Source: UBA5336 sp039815055
GTDB taxonomy: Bacteria > Pseudomonadota > Alphaproteobacteria > Caulobacterales > Hyphomonadaceae
Assembly: GCA_039815055.1 (NCBI GenBank)
Contig: JBCCAA010000008.1
Location: 3,292 to 67,291, forward strand
Length of the DNA stretch: 64,000 bases
Reading direction: 5' to 3'
A model generated the notes under the pieces. The model saw only the letters and a list, made by a program, of their open reading frames with translations. It had not been told where the DNA came from and did no database searches. A program made the position numbers and the translations under genes. This document shows, piece after piece, positions 9,163-19,179 of the stretch (positions are counted from its first letter, which is position 1; each line of letters opens with the position of its first letter).

Positions 9163-9877
9163 CATGCCCCACACCGCTTTTCTGCTCGCCGCTGGTCTTG
9201 GCACACGGATGCGCCCTTTGACGAACGAAACGCCCAAACCGATGTTGCAGGTTGCGGGCAAGCCGATGCTGGACTGGCTATTGGATGCGCTTGCAGCTGC
9301 AGGCGTTCAGCGCGCTGTGGTGAACGTCCATTGGCTACCAGAGCAAATTGAAGCCCATTTGAAATCACGGACTGACCTGGATGTGGTCATCTCTGACGAA
9401 CGCGACGAGCTGTTGGAAACTGGCGGCGCCCTTGCGAAAGCTCGCCCTCTATTGGGCGATGATCCGATCTTCATCTTGAACACCGACGCGCTATGGCAAC
9501 CCGACGCACCCTGCCCGCTCAACGCGCTGGCTACGGCTCATGATCCGGTGCGTATGGATGAGTGCCTGCTGCTAGCCGATACCGGTCGCTGCCTCGGTTT
9601 TCCCGGCGCGGGCGACTTCAACCTGGATGAAGAAGGCCGACTTAGCCGGCGCGGCGGAGCGCCCCGCGCGCCCTGGGCTTATGCGGGTGTGCGGATCGCC
9701 AATCCCGCCAAATTCGAGGGGCTGCCTGTCGAGTCATTCTCGGCCAACCGGATCTGGGAACCCATGTTGGGTAAGGGTCGATTGCACGGCCTGCCGCTGG
9801 ATGGGTTTTGGTTGCATGTGGGCACGCCGGGCGCGCTGGAGGACGCCAATCTCTGGATGCGGTGCCACGGCTTCTAG
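9155..9877 (+). CDS. murU: N-acetylmuramate 1-phosphate uridylyltransferase MurU
   Basis: 240 residues of sugar nucleotidyltransferase fold. The signature FLLAAGLGTRMRPLT is at the N-terminus and TPKPMLQVAGKPMLDW follows. It converts MurNAc 1-phosphate to UDP-MurNAc, completing the AmgK/MurU recycling branch. The stop at 9875-9877 is 2 bases before the addB start, so translation is probably coupled. A mannose-1-phosphate guanylyltransferase would look similar in sequence; the short length and the adjacent amgK favour MurU. Confidence 0.92.
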   Translation: MADMPHTAFLLAAGLGTRMRPLTNETPKPMLQVAGKPMLDWLLDALAAAGVQRAVVNVHWLPEQIEAHLKSRTDLDVVISDERDELLETGGALAKARPLLGDDPIFILNTDALWQPDAPCPLNALATAHDPVRMDECLLLADTGRCLGFPGAGDFNLDEEGRLSRRGGAPRAPWAYAGVRIANPAKFEGLPVESFSANRIWEPMLGKGRLHGLPLDGFWLHVGTPGALEDANLWMRCHGF

Positions 9878-9879
9878 GC

Positions 9880-12861
9880 ATGGCCCACTTGTTTGATCCC
9901 GATGGACCAAGGGTCTGGACGCTTCCGCCGGGCAGGCCGTTTCTGGCTGACTTGGCCAAAGCCGTTCTTGATGCGGTGGGCAGTACGGAAGCGCTTGCCG
10001 ACGCGCTAATCTATGTGCCCAATCGGCGTTCGGCCAGCACGCTGGCCCGTGACCTCCACACTGCAGCCGGCAGTGACGGCGCGCTGATCCTGCCCGATAT
10101 CCGCGCGCTGGGTGACCTTGAAACCGATGAAGCGCCGCCCGGAACGGACGCTGCGTTCCGCGATATCGGCCCGGCGCTGACCCAGCCCAAACGTCTCGGC
10201 GCGCTGACCTTGCTAGTCTCGCGCTGGTTTGCGGCGCGCGGCACACCGATGCCGGCGGGCGCGTGTCTGGCTGCGGCGCGCGATTTGGCGCGTTTGCTGG
10301 ATGAAGCAACGATGGCCGGCGGCGTGGACTGGTCGCAATTGCCCGGTCTTGCAGGCAATACGGACCTGGCCACCCACTGGCAGCAATCGGTGGATTTCCT
10401 GTCTATCCTGACCGAGAACTGGCCTGACTGGCTGGCCGAGAAAGGCGCCGTTGACGCCCTGCAGCGCCGGATTGAAGCGGCAGATGCCATCGCTGAATCC
10501 TGGGCCGACGCCCCGCCGCGCGGACCGGTACTGATCGCCGGATCGACCGGAGCCACGCCGGCCAGCCGCGCCCTGATGAACGCTGCCCTGAACGCACCGC
10601 GTGGCGCGATTGTCCTACCCGGCCTGGACCGTGATCTGGCCGAAGATGATATGGCGCTGATCCTGCGCAATGCGCCAAGCCACCCGCAATTCCACCTGCT
10701 GAATACGCTTGTCGACCTTCGCGTTTCCCCAAGCGGGGTGAGCGAACTGGTGGCCGAAGACCACCTTTCGCCGCGGCGGCGGTTGATCCATGAATCCCTT
10801 GCCCCCGCCGAATTGACCGGTGACTGGACCGAGCGTCTGGACGTGCTGGCAGGCGGGGCCGGAAAGGCGGCTTTTGCCGAAACCGCCCTCGGCGGGCTGA
10901 ACCTGATCGCAGCGCGAGACGAGACCCATGAAGCGACCCTGGCCGCCTGCCTGATGCGCGCCGGGTTGGAGGTGCCGGACCAATCCATCGCGCTGGTCAC
11001 GCCCGATCGCGCCCTGGCGCGGCGCGTATCAGCTTTGCTGGCACGCTGGGGCGTGGAATGCACACCGTCAGAAGGCCGGCCTTTGCTGACCACGATTGCG
11101 GCCCGTCGCCTGGACGCACTCTTGTCCTTCTGGCAGGCGCCCGAAAATCCGTTGAATCTCGCAAACCTTCTGGATCAACGGGGCCTTCAGGCCGAAGGAG
11201 ACCCTGCCCTTTTCGAGCGGTTTATTCTGCGCGGCGTTGGCTGGTGGCGCAGCCTGGACCAACTGCTCACTGACGCGCGAACAAAGCTGAACGCGCTACA
11301 TCCGAGCCGGCGACCCAGTGACGGGCAGATCACTGAAATCGAGGTGACTGCAAGCTGGCTGGCTAAACTGGCGGATACCCGGCCCAAAGCCGAGACCTTT
11401 GACATCGCGGCGCTGCGCAACGGGCTGTCGCAGCTCATAGACCGCACTTTCGGGCCGGAAGAGATGTGGCAGGGCCGCGATGGCGCCGCCCTGGCCAGTG
11501 TCATCGAAGCGCTGAGCGACCTGACAAGCGAGCTGGACCCGCTCAACATCGCCGCCTGGCAGGACCTTTTCCGCACACTGGCGGCGGATATGTTCGTGGC
11601 GCCAGATACGCCCGGCCATCCTCGCCTCGCCATCTGGGGGCCACTGGAAGCGCGTCTTCAACAGGCAGACCGGCTGATCCTGGCCGGGATGAATGAAGAT
11701 GTCTGGCCAGCCCGCACCGGCAGCGACGGCTTCCTGCCAACGCGCTTTCGCAAAACCCTAGGCCTGCCGGATCCGGAAGAGCGCATGGGCCTTGCCGCCC
11801 ATGATTTTGCCGGGCTCGCCTGCGCGCCGAATGTCACGCTGTTGTACAGCCAGCGCCGCGAAGACGCCCCGGCCATTGCTTCGCGGTGGGTCTGGCGGCT
11901 GGAGACCCTGGCGCGCGGCGCCCTGGGCGAGGCGGCGGCGCGTGCGCTAGCTCCAGTCATGGGCGATGATCCCCGTCCCTGGGCAGATGCACTGGACCAG
12001 ACTCACCCAGCGATTGACGTGAAAACGATCATTCCGTGCCCCAGGCCGCCCGTCTCCGCGAGGCCGCGCAACCTGTCAGTAACGCGGATCGAAACGCTGA
12101 TCCGCGACCCCTATGCCATCTACGCCGAAAGCGTGCTCAAGCTTCAACGGCTCGATCCTGTCGGCACACCGATTGATGCACGACAAACCGGTACGGCGAT
12201 CCACGCCGCCCTTGAAGACTATGACGAAGCGGGCGCGCCTGGACCGGACACCCTGCACACCTTGTTCCTCACCCATCTGGGCGCGGCGGGTGAGCCCCCC
12301 GAGAGCCTTTTGTCGCGCCGCGCGGTCTTGAAAGACATGGCGGTCTGGTCTGCCGACTGGATGGACCAACGCCGCAGCCGGGGCATTGAGGCGCGGTATC
12401 TGGAAGTGCGCGGCACGGTGACGTTTGAAAGCCCGGGCGGGCCATTCCAGCTGAGCGCCGTGGCCGACCGGATCGAGCAGGCCGGGGGCACCCTGTCCAT
12501 CCTCGATTTCAAGACCGGCGATCCCCCAAGCAAGGCCCAGGTCACGAGCGGACTTGCGCCGCAAATGCCGCTTCAGGCCGTCATTGCTGACCATGGCGGT
12601 TTTGTGGGTGTGCCGGGTGGCTTGCCGGTCTCTGAACTTGGCTATGTCGCCGTCAAAGCCCGGCCAAAAGCGACCCGGTTAGACCCGCCGGACGAGCTGG
12701 CCGCCGATGCCTGGGACGGCATGACCCAGCTGATTGCCGCCTACGACGACCAAAACCAGCCATATTATTCGGCCCCGCGCCCGCAATTTGTGAAGTATGA
12801 CGGCGATTATGTTCGCCTGGCCCGGCGCGATGAATGGACGGGGGAGGATGGCGATGACTGA
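9880..12861 (+). CDS. addB: Double-strand break repair protein AddB (alphaproteobacterial type)
   Basis: 993 residues from the ATG at 9880, two bases after the murU stop; an upstream in-frame start at 9808 lies inside murU and is less likely. The N-terminus has the degenerate helicase-like motif VPNRRSASTLARDL, and near residue 875 the PD-(D/E)XK nuclease motif LSILDFKTGDPP is visible. AddB pairs with AddA as the helicase-nuclease that resects double-strand breaks for RecA, the alphaproteobacterial counterpart of RecBCD. It overlaps addA by 8 bases (ATGACTGA). Confidence 0.95.
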   Translation: MAHLFDPDGPRVWTLPPGRPFLADLAKAVLDAVGSTEALADALIYVPNRRSASTLARDLHTAAGSDGALILPDIRALGDLETDEAPPGTDAAFRDIGPALTQPKRLGALTLLVSRWFAARGTPMPAGACLAAARDLARLLDEATMAGGVDWSQLPGLAGNTDLATHWQQSVDFLSILTENWPDWLAEKGAVDALQRRIEAADAIAESWADAPPRGPVLIAGSTGATPASRALMNAALNAPRGAIVLPGLDRDLAEDDMALILRNAPSHPQFHLLNTLVDLRVSPSGVSELVAEDHLSPRRRLIHESLAPAELTGDWTERLDVLAGGAGKAAFAETALGGLNLIAARDETHEATLAACLMRAGLEVPDQSIALVTPDRALARRVSALLARWGVECTPSEGRPLLTTIAARRLDALLSFWQAPENPLNLANLLDQRGLQAEGDPALFERFILRGVGWWRSLDQLLTDARTKLNALHPSRRPSDGQITEIEVTASWLAKLADTRPKAETFDIAALRNGLSQLIDRTFGPEEMWQGRDGAALASVIEALSDLTSELDPLNIAAWQDLFRTLAADMFVAPDTPGHPRLAIWGPLEARLQQADRLILAGMNEDVWPARTGSDGFLPTRFRKTLGLPDPEERMGLAAHDFAGLACAPNVTLLYSQRREDAPAIASRWVWRLETLARGALGEAAARALAPVMGDDPRPWADALDQTHPAIDVKTIIPCPRPPVSARPRNLSVTRIETLIRDPYAIYAESVLKLQRLDPVGTPIDARQTGTAIHAALEDYDEAGAPGPDTLHTLFLTHLGAAGEPPESLLSRRAVLKDMAVWSADWMDQRRSRGIEARYLEVRGTVTFESPGGPFQLSAVADRIEQAGGTLSILDFKTGDPPSKAQVTSGLAPQMPLQAVIADHGGFVGVPGGLPVSELGYVAVKARPKATRLDPPDELAADAWDGMTQLIAAYDDQNQPYYSAPRPQFVKYDGDYVRLARRDEWTGEDGDD

Positions 12862-15800
12862 GCCCAACGCCATCGGCACGCCCGATTATGACGCCGCGGC
12901 CCACGCCCAGACCCTGGCAGCTGACCCAACAGGCTCGGCCTGGGTTGCGGCTAATGCCGGGTCAGGCAAAACCAAAGTGCTGATCGACCGGGTGGCGCGA
13001 CTTCTGCTCGCAGGCGCCAAACCCGCCGCGATCCTGTGCATCACCTACACACGGGCCGCCGCAAATGAAATGATCACCCGGCTGTTTGACCGTTTGGGGA
13101 ACTGGTCCGTCATGGGCGACGATCTGTTGGCCAATGAGCTGGCAGGTTTGGAAAAGCGGCGCGCCGAAAGCTATACGCCGCCAGAGCTGCGCCGGGCGCG
13201 CGCCCTGTTTGCCCAGGCCCTGGAAACGCCCGGTGGCTTGCGTATCGAGACCATCCACGCCTTCTCCGCTCGCCTTTTGCGCCGGTTCCCGCTGGAGGCT
13301 GGCGTGCCGCCGGGATTCCGCGATCTGGAAGAGGCCGACGCCGCTGACCTGATGGCCGCCGCGGCCACAGCCTCCCTCATGGCCCTAGACAGCCTGTCGC
13401 CGGACCAGCTTGATCGGCTGGCGCGCGAAGGTGGCGGATTGGGCGCGTCTGCGCCCTTGTCGCTGATCCAGTCGAACGGCGCCGATCTTTCAGAGTGGAC
13501 GAAGCAGGAAGACGCGCAGATCCGCGCGGCTCTTCGCGAACGTCTCAGCGCGCCAGATGCCAGCGTGGCGGACCTGCTTGAAAAAGCGCTTGTCACGGAT
13601 TGGCCAAACGCCGATTACGCCTCCGCCATCGGCCATCTGCGGACCGGCGCCAAGACCGATATCAAGCTCGCGGTCACACTGGAGGCGCTGGCCAACGAGC
13701 CGGACCTTTCCAAACGCTGGCAGGCCATGACCGGGCTTTGGTCCACCACCAGCGGGGGCCGGCGCGCACGCAACCCGTTCACCAAGAAAATGCCTGATGA
13801 CGTGGGCGACCTCTTGTCCGTTTTGCCACCCGAAGGACGGGAAATCACACGCCTCATTTGGGCTGAAGAACAGATCCGAGCTGCGGCGGCGGTCGAGCGG
13901 TCGCTGGACCTGATGGCGCTGGCGCGGCCCTATCTCGCCCGCTACCAAAGAGAGAAGCAGGCACTCGGCGCGCTGGATTTCGACGATCTGATCGGCCAGG
14001 CCCGCGGCCTGCTCACGCGCGCCGGGCTTTCCCAGTGGGTGCTCTACAAGCTCGACGGCGAGCTGGAACATGTTCTGTTGGATGAGGCGCAAGACACATC
14101 GCCGATGCAATGGGACCTGCTGAACGCCCTGACGGAGGATTTTTTCGCCGGCGCCAGCGCCCATGAAGAACGCGCCGAGGCCCCGCGCACGCTGTTCGTC
14201 GTGGGGGATGAAAAACAGTCGATCTATTCATTCCAGGGCGCTGACGAGCGCGCGTTTCTGGATGGTAAACGCGCATTTCTGGAGAAAACCCGACACCGCG
14301 CTGCTGCGCCGGACATGAACATGTCCTTCCGCTCTTCGCCGGAAGTCTTGTCCTTTGTCGACACCCTCTTCAGCATGCCGGAGCTGGACATCGGCTTGAC
14401 AAGCCGTGCGCCGCCGGACCTGTCGGACCTGCCCCGCCACACCGCATTTCGATCTGGACAAGCCGGCTGCGTCGAGCTGATGCCCATGACCCCGCCGCCA
14501 GACGTGGCCGAGGCCATGCCTTGGAATGCGCCGGTGGACACAGAACGCGAAAGCTCTCCCACCGCCGCGCTGGCCCGCACCATTGCCCGGGCGGTGCGCG
14601 ACATGGTGGACCGCGGTGAGGTCGTCTGGACCGATGGCGGGAAAACCAGACGCGCCATCACGCCGGGCGATGTGTTGATCCTTGTGCGTGGGCGGCGCAG
14701 CGGGTTGTTTGACGGGCTGATCCGCGCGTTGAAGGATCAAAAGCTGCCCGTGGCCGGGGCCGACCGGCTGGTGCTCAGCGACCATATCGGTGTGCAGGAT
14801 TGCCTGAACCTGATCCGCTTCGTGGTGTTTCCCGAAGATGATTTAACGGTAGCAGAAATCCTGCGCGGGCCGTTTTGCGGCCTGGTGGATGATGATCACC
14901 ACCTCTTCCCGCTTGCCCATGACCGAGGCGATCACAGCCTTTGGCAGCGCCTTCAGGCCAGCGACAATGCTGAATTCGCCGCCGCCCGCGCCTTCTTGGA
15001 CGCAGTTTGGGCCGCGCGCGACCGGCCAGCCTTCGAATTCCTGTCCATGATCCTGAATGAGCCGATCTGCGACGGCGCCACAGGATGGGAGAGGATCAAC
15101 GCCCGTCTTGGATCGCCCGCTCGCGATCCCATTGAAGCGCTGCTGGCGCGCGGCCTGCTGCAGGACCAATCCGAAGGCGCAAGCCTGCGCCGCTTCCTGG
15201 CCGGCATGGAAACCGATGCCAGCGACATCAAGCGCGATCTGGCCAAAGCAGGCGGCGCGGTGCGCGTGATGACCGTCCACGGCGCGAAGGGGTTGCAGGC
15301 ACCTGTGGTGATCCTGCCTGACACGACCGCCGGGCCGAAAGCGGTCGGTGCAAGCCTGCTGAACGTCGATGGTTTTCCGGTGTGGGCGCCGCGAAAATCA
15401 GATGACAGTGAAGTCCTGGAAGCTGCACGCCAGGGTGTTGCCGACCGTAGCCTCGCCGAAGAACGACGGCTGCTCTATGTAGCGCTGACCCGCGCCGAAG
15501 ACCGGTTGATCATTGCGGGTGTCTGGCGGCGCCAGCAAAAGGAGACCGGGTTTCATCCCAGCTCGTGGTATGCCCTGTGTGCGTCTGCCATGGCCAAACT
15601 GGCGGGCGCCGATCATGCCCCCGACAGCATTATCCGCCACGGCGGGGCGCCGCAAACCGCGCCAAAACCCGACGAACAGGCAAGCGGCGCGACTGCTCCG
15701 CCCGCCTGGCTGCACGCGCCAGCCCTTATCGAGGTCGATCGCCAGCAAACGATTAGCCCGTCGCGTCTGTTTTCAGACGGCGCAACCGTCATCGATCCGT

Positions 15801-16339
15801 TGGCGAAAACCGGACCGGACCGGCGCACACGCGGCCGCGTGATCCACACCCTGCTGGAACGACTACCGAGACTGCCAGAGGCGGACTGGCAGGCCACGGC
15901 CCGTCTATATCTCTCCCGCTTTGATGATCTCAGCGCCGGTGTGCGCACTGAAATCGAGGCCACAGTGCTGAAAACACTGGCCGATCCGGCCATGGCCCGC
16001 ATTTTCGCCCCGCCGAGCCGCGCTGAAGTGGAAATCGTCGGGCAGGGTACCGGCCTATTGGCCGGACGGACGATTTCGGGCCGGATCGACCGACTTTTGG
16101 TAAAGGCGGGGGAGGTGCTGATCATCGACATCAAGACAGACCAGCCCCCACCTCGCGAGGAATCCGGCGTGGATCGATCCTATCTGGCCCAGATGGCAGC
16201 CTATCAGAACGCCCTGGCCCCGGCCTATCCGGACCGGCCCGTACGCTGCGCCATATTGTGGACCGACGGCCCGCGATTGATGCCTATCAGTGAGGCAGGT
16301 TTGTTAGCAGCGCTAAACTCTTCCCTCAGCGGGGTTTGA
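12854..16339 (+). CDS. addA: Double-strand break repair helicase AddA
   Basis: 1,161 residues. Start at 12854 because GGGGAGG (12841-12847) lies 6 bases upstream; earlier in-frame ATGs lie inside addB. UvrD-type motifs: Walker A ANAGSGKT at residues 33-40, VLLDEAQDTSPMQW near 408, VGDEKQSIYSFQGA, and VMTVHGAKGLQAPVVILPD with LLYVALTRAEDRLI. The C-terminal nuclease motif LIIDIKTDQPPP is near residue 1,090. The helicase and nuclease activities act with AddB in break resection. The next gene, trxA, is 53 bases downstream and has its own ribosome site. Confidence 0.96.
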   Translation: MTEPNAIGTPDYDAAAHAQTLAADPTGSAWVAANAGSGKTKVLIDRVARLLLAGAKPAAILCITYTRAAANEMITRLFDRLGNWSVMGDDLLANELAGLEKRRAESYTPPELRRARALFAQALETPGGLRIETIHAFSARLLRRFPLEAGVPPGFRDLEEADAADLMAAAATASLMALDSLSPDQLDRLAREGGGLGASAPLSLIQSNGADLSEWTKQEDAQIRAALRERLSAPDASVADLLEKALVTDWPNADYASAIGHLRTGAKTDIKLAVTLEALANEPDLSKRWQAMTGLWSTTSGGRRARNPFTKKMPDDVGDLLSVLPPEGREITRLIWAEEQIRAAAAVERSLDLMALARPYLARYQREKQALGALDFDDLIGQARGLLTRAGLSQWVLYKLDGELEHVLLDEAQDTSPMQWDLLNALTEDFFAGASAHEERAEAPRTLFVVGDEKQSIYSFQGADERAFLDGKRAFLEKTRHRAAAPDMNMSFRSSPEVLSFVDTLFSMPELDIGLTSRAPPDLSDLPRHTAFRSGQAGCVELMPMTPPPDVAEAMPWNAPVDTERESSPTAALARTIARAVRDMVDRGEVVWTDGGKTRRAITPGDVLILVRGRRSGLFDGLIRALKDQKLPVAGADRLVLSDHIGVQDCLNLIRFVVFPEDDLTVAEILRGPFCGLVDDDHHLFPLAHDRGDHSLWQRLQASDNAEFAAARAFLDAVWAARDRPAFEFLSMILNEPICDGATGWERINARLGSPARDPIEALLARGLLQDQSEGASLRRFLAGMETDASDIKRDLAKAGGAVRVMTVHGAKGLQAPVVILPDTTAGPKAVGASLLNVDGFPVWAPRKSDDSEVLEAARQGVADRSLAEERRLLYVALTRAEDRLIIAGVWRRQQKETGFHPSSWYALCASAMAKLAGADHAPDSIIRHGGAPQTAPKPDEQASGATAPPAWLHAPALIEVDRQQTISPSRLFSDGATVIDPLAKTGPDRRTRGRVIHTLLERLPRLPEADWQATARLYLSRFDDLSAGVRTEIEATVLKTLADPAMARIFAPPSRAEVEIVGQGTGLLAGRTISGRIDRLLVKAGEVLIIDIKTDQPPPREESGVDRSYLAQMAAYQNALAPAYPDRPVRCAILWTDGPRLMPISEAGLLAALNSSLSGV

Positions 16340-16392
16340 GCACGGGCAAATTCACTTATGTTCAGTGAGCGAACCGATCAGAGGAGCCGACC

Positions 16393-16710
16393 ATGGCCGC
16401 AAAAACGATCACAGATGATGATTTCGACACGACAATCGGCGGAAGCGAGCCGGTTGTGGTGGATTTCTGGGCCGAATGGTGTGGCCCGTGTAAGCAGATG
16501 GCCCCGCACCTGGAAGCGGTTGCCGACGAGCTGACCGGTCAAGTGACAGTCGCCAAGATCAATGTCGACGAAAACCCGATGAGCGCATCAAAATACGGCG
16601 TGCGCGGCCTGCCGACCCTGATGTTGTTCAAGGATGGCAAAGTCGTCGACAGCCAACTCGGCGCCATGAGCAAACAACGCATCGCCGACTGGATCAAAGA
16701 GCACGCCTAA
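16393..16710 (+). CDS. trxA: Thioredoxin
   Basis: 105 residues with the redox motif WCGPC inside VVVDFWAEWCGPCKQMAPHL and the cis-proline segment GLPTLMLF. It is a general cytoplasmic disulfide reductase. The AGAGGAG-like sequence just before the ATG (around 16380) is a good ribosome site. A strong hairpin terminator follows 24 bases after the stop. addA-trxA linkage is common in alphaproteobacteria. Confidence 0.97.
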   Translation: MAAKTITDDDFDTTIGGSEPVVVDFWAEWCGPCKQMAPHLEAVADELTGQVTVAKINVDENPMSASKYGVRGLPTLMLFKDGKVVDSQLGAMSKQRIADWIKEHA

Positions 16711-16733
16711 GCGCGGCTTTCGTAGCGAAATTG

Positions 16734-16766
16734 AAAAACCCCCGCCGCACCCCGGCGGGGGTTTTT
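16734..16766 (+). terminator. Rho-independent terminator after trxA
   Basis: A perfect 14-pair stem (AAAAACCCCCGCCG with CGGCGGGGGTTTTT) and a short loop, ending in a T run at 16762-16766. It ends the trxA transcript and probably the long obgE-addA-trxA run. Confidence 0.92.
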
Positions 16767-16965
16767 GTTTGCGGGGAGTGGGGGCTTTGGCGGCGAACCT
16801 GGCAAAAGTTCGCATATCAAACGCGGTAAGGCGGCGATTGCGCATAAGACCTCACTTTTTGGAATTAATGAAGTTTGAAGTCAGTGAGCGCTATGGTTGT
16901 GCCAGGCTATACTCGAGACTCCGTTGGACCCGAATGAAAATAAAAATCAACAGCCCACAGCGCCA
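16767..16965. other. Intergenic region, no gene recognised
   Basis: About 200 bases between the trxA terminator and a small membrane-protein gene. The second half becomes A+T-richer than its surroundings. Short open frames here have no ribosome site or recognisable product. It presumably holds the promoter of the next gene, but I see no convincing -35/-10 pair. Confidence 0.5.
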
Positions 16966-17352
16966 ATGACATCCCCGGCACTAACTGCAATTGTGCTGAT
17001 AACGAACTCAATTGATCGACTGTTGCGATGGATCTTTGATTTTTCTCGCGTTTCTGTTTTCGTCGGTTTCTTTCTTTGCTTATTCGCCGGCTTGATTTTT
17101 GTTGGGGTTGCCAACTCAACGACGGCAATAAATGAACCTGGCTCAATCGCGGCGATGATCCGGTCGTATTGGATCGCCCTGTACGGGCCATCAGAAACGG
17201 TCGGACTGCATGGGCCGGGGTTGAAGATACGGATTATACCAACCGGTCTGTTGCTGTTGTTGCCACTATGGATCGTGACGCGACTTGTTCAGTTGCCATT
17301 CTTTGTATTGATCAAGATCGCGCGCCAGGCACGTCGCAAAGCTCCAAGTTAA
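16966..17352 (+). CDS. Uncharacterised small membrane protein
   Basis: 128 residues from the ATG at 16966; a GTG at 16897 would add 23 residues with no better ribosome site. Two hydrophobic stretches are visible: VSVFVGFFLCLFAGLIFVGV and, near the C-terminus, IPTGLLLLLPLWIVTRLVQL followed by PFFVLI. The C-terminus is basic (KIARQARRKAPS), which by the positive-inside rule should be cytoplasmic. I do not recognise the family. Base composition is visibly lower in G+C than in the neighbouring housekeeping genes, so it may have been acquired. Its reality rests mainly on the membrane-protein pattern. Confidence 0.55.
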   Translation: MTSPALTAIVLITNSIDRLLRWIFDFSRVSVFVGFFLCLFAGLIFVGVANSTTAINEPGSIAAMIRSYWIALYGPSETVGLHGPGLKIRIIPTGLLLLLPLWIVTRLVQLPFFVLIKIARQARRKAPS

Positions 17353-17407
17353 GCTTTTGAATGGCTGCGTTCACCGCCACACTGTCCACTCAGCAAAGTG
17401 CCCCCCC

Positions 17408-18880
17408 TCAGCCATCCGCCGTCCCGAACGCTGTGCATCCCGGCTTGATTGGTCGGTCGCCGCGGGCGGTGTTCAGGGCGCGCCAGAAGCCGTCTTCGGT
17501 TTCGAATTCCAGCATGCCGCGCTCGGGTGGCATGGGACGGATGCCATCTTCGGGGTTCGACTGGCAGATCAGCGCGATCATATCATCGGTGACATTGGTG
17601 GAGTTGGCATAAGCGGCATGGTTGGCCACGAACCAGCGGCTGAGATTGATAAAGCCGAACAGGGACCGGCCACCAATGCGGGAAATGTCGATCGTATCGA
17701 CGCGAAATTCAGGGCGCGCCTCATCGACAATGGCGGGATAGGTCGCGGGCGCGCCGTCTCCGTCGAAAAAGCCGATGCGGCGCTTGGGGTCATCCTGGGT
17801 GCCGAACGGGGCGGTGAGGTTGCGCAGCACGCTGGAGACCGCGACGGCGCCATCCATGTTCGAGGCATATAGCGTGACGCCATCCATCAGGTGGGTGGCC
17901 GAACCAATCCACTCGGTGAACAGGCTGTCGTCCAGGTCTCCGGCGGCAAAAATCACTTCGCCGAACAGGTTGTCGTCTTCGAAACTGGCGATGCGAGACA
18001 GGGCCTGGGCCGTCACCCGCGTACCCATGGAGTGGGCGATGATGTGCACCTCGGCGTCGGGGTTCTGCTCGGTGACGGTGTGATGGGCCAGGCGCAGGAA
18101 CCGCGCCAGCGCATCGACGGACAGGTCAGCATCGGTCTGGTCGTTCAGATAGGCAAACGCGCTCTGGTTTGCCGGCCAGGAAAAGAACATCACCGGTCCA
18201 TCAAAGCCGGTGTCGTATTTCAGCTGCGCGGCGCGGAAAGCAGCGTTGCGGAACGGCACATTGAACCCATGCACATACACAATCGCATGGCCTTCGGTCT
18301 GCGTTGCTCCGCCCAGGCGCAGCTGGATCAGCTCGATGAAGTCTGCCTCGGCCAGGCGATCAAAGCCCATGATCGCGAATTCACTGCGCAGGTCGCGATC
18401 AGACAGTTCTTCGCCAGAGCGGGCAAATTTCGGGGACCCGCCGCCATCTTCCAGCTTGTCATCGCGCTTGAACGGTACGCTGACGGTGACCGTGCCGAGG
18501 TGGCAGGTGTCGAACTTTGTGGCGGTATCGCGGAGCAGATCAGCATTGGGGTCACAATTGTTGGGCCGGTCGGCGCGTGGACCAAACAGATTGCCCAGGT
18601 CGCGCGGGCGCTCTCCATTCTGCACACCGGGCTCCAGCAGTTCCCGGTTGGTGCCGTAGAAAATCTCCATGCAGGTGAAGACCTGGTGGACCGCGGAGAC
18701 CGATTCGCACTGCTCCATGGCGGAGCCCTGGGTCATGAACAATTCGGCGCGTGGGCGCTCCGCCGTGGTGGTCTCGACAATCACCGGCTCGGGCGGAGGC
18801 GGCGGCGAATCAGGTTGCGGCGCGCTGGCACAGGCGGCGAGGGTCCATCCAAGCGCAGTCAGTCCAATATATCGAAGCAT
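17408..18880 (-). CDS. DUF900-type alpha/beta hydrolase lipoprotein
   Basis: 490 residues. The N-terminus MLRYIGLTALGWTLAACAS has a lipobox (LAAC), so it is predicted to be a lipoprotein; a proline-rich linker (PPPPPEP) follows. The hydrolase domain shows VYVHGFNVPFRNAAFR, FFSWPANQ and the nucleophile elbow HIIAHSMGTRV, all typical of the DUF900 alpha/beta hydrolases. The substrate is unknown; an ester in the envelope is likely. The ribosome site AAGGGGA is visible about 7 bases before the ATG. The gene converges with the small membrane protein to its left. Confidence 0.88.
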   Translation of the reverse strand: MLRYIGLTALGWTLAACASAPQPDSPPPPPEPVIVETTTAERPRAELFMTQGSAMEQCESVSAVHQVFTCMEIFYGTNRELLEPGVQNGERPRDLGNLFGPRADRPNNCDPNADLLRDTATKFDTCHLGTVTVSVPFKRDDKLEDGGGSPKFARSGEELSDRDLRSEFAIMGFDRLAEADFIELIQLRLGGATQTEGHAIVYVHGFNVPFRNAAFRAAQLKYDTGFDGPVMFFSWPANQSAFAYLNDQTDADLSVDALARFLRLAHHTVTEQNPDAEVHIIAHSMGTRVTAQALSRIASFEDDNLFGEVIFAAGDLDDSLFTEWIGSATHLMDGVTLYASNMDGAVAVSSVLRNLTAPFGTQDDPKRRIGFFDGDGAPATYPAIVDEARPEFRVDTIDISRIGGRSLFGFINLSRWFVANHAAYANSTNVTDDMIALICQSNPEDGIRPMPPERGMLEFETEDGFWRALNTARGDRPIKPGCTAFGTADG

Positions 18881-19179
18881 GGCACGTCCCCTTATCTGTT
18901 TTGAAGAGAGGACACGGGGAGGCGATTGCCGTCAAGCGCGCGGCTGGAAAACTGATTTTTTTGGGAAAGAGAAGTATCAGGCGGCGGAAAAACAGAGCTC
19001 CCCGAGGGGCTGGGGGGGCTGATGGGTCCGGGGTGCCTGCAAAAGCCCGCCGCCTGACGAGTACCAATCTGGCTTGCACTTGCGGCGGAAGCAAGGCCAG
19101 AATGCGGTTGAGCTGCTTCAAATGGATTAAATCGCAGTAACTCGTTTGCAACAGTCAAGGACGTCTGAAGGAGACCGCC
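18881..19179. other. Divergent intergenic region
   Basis: 299 bases between the start of the hydrolase lipoprotein (minus) and the DUF2794 gene (plus). It must contain both promoters. I see a short palindrome-like stretch, AGCTCCCCGAGGGGCT near 18999-19014, but no recognisable operator, RNA gene or coding frame. Confidence 0.5.

Noticed and set aside
10011..11093. 360-codon frame opposite addB
   Set aside because: Ser/Arg-rich shadow without domains.
17891..18904. 337-codon frame opposite the DUF900 hydrolase
   Set aside because: Covers the hydrolase gene, which has clear catalytic motifs and a lipobox; the opposite reading shows none.
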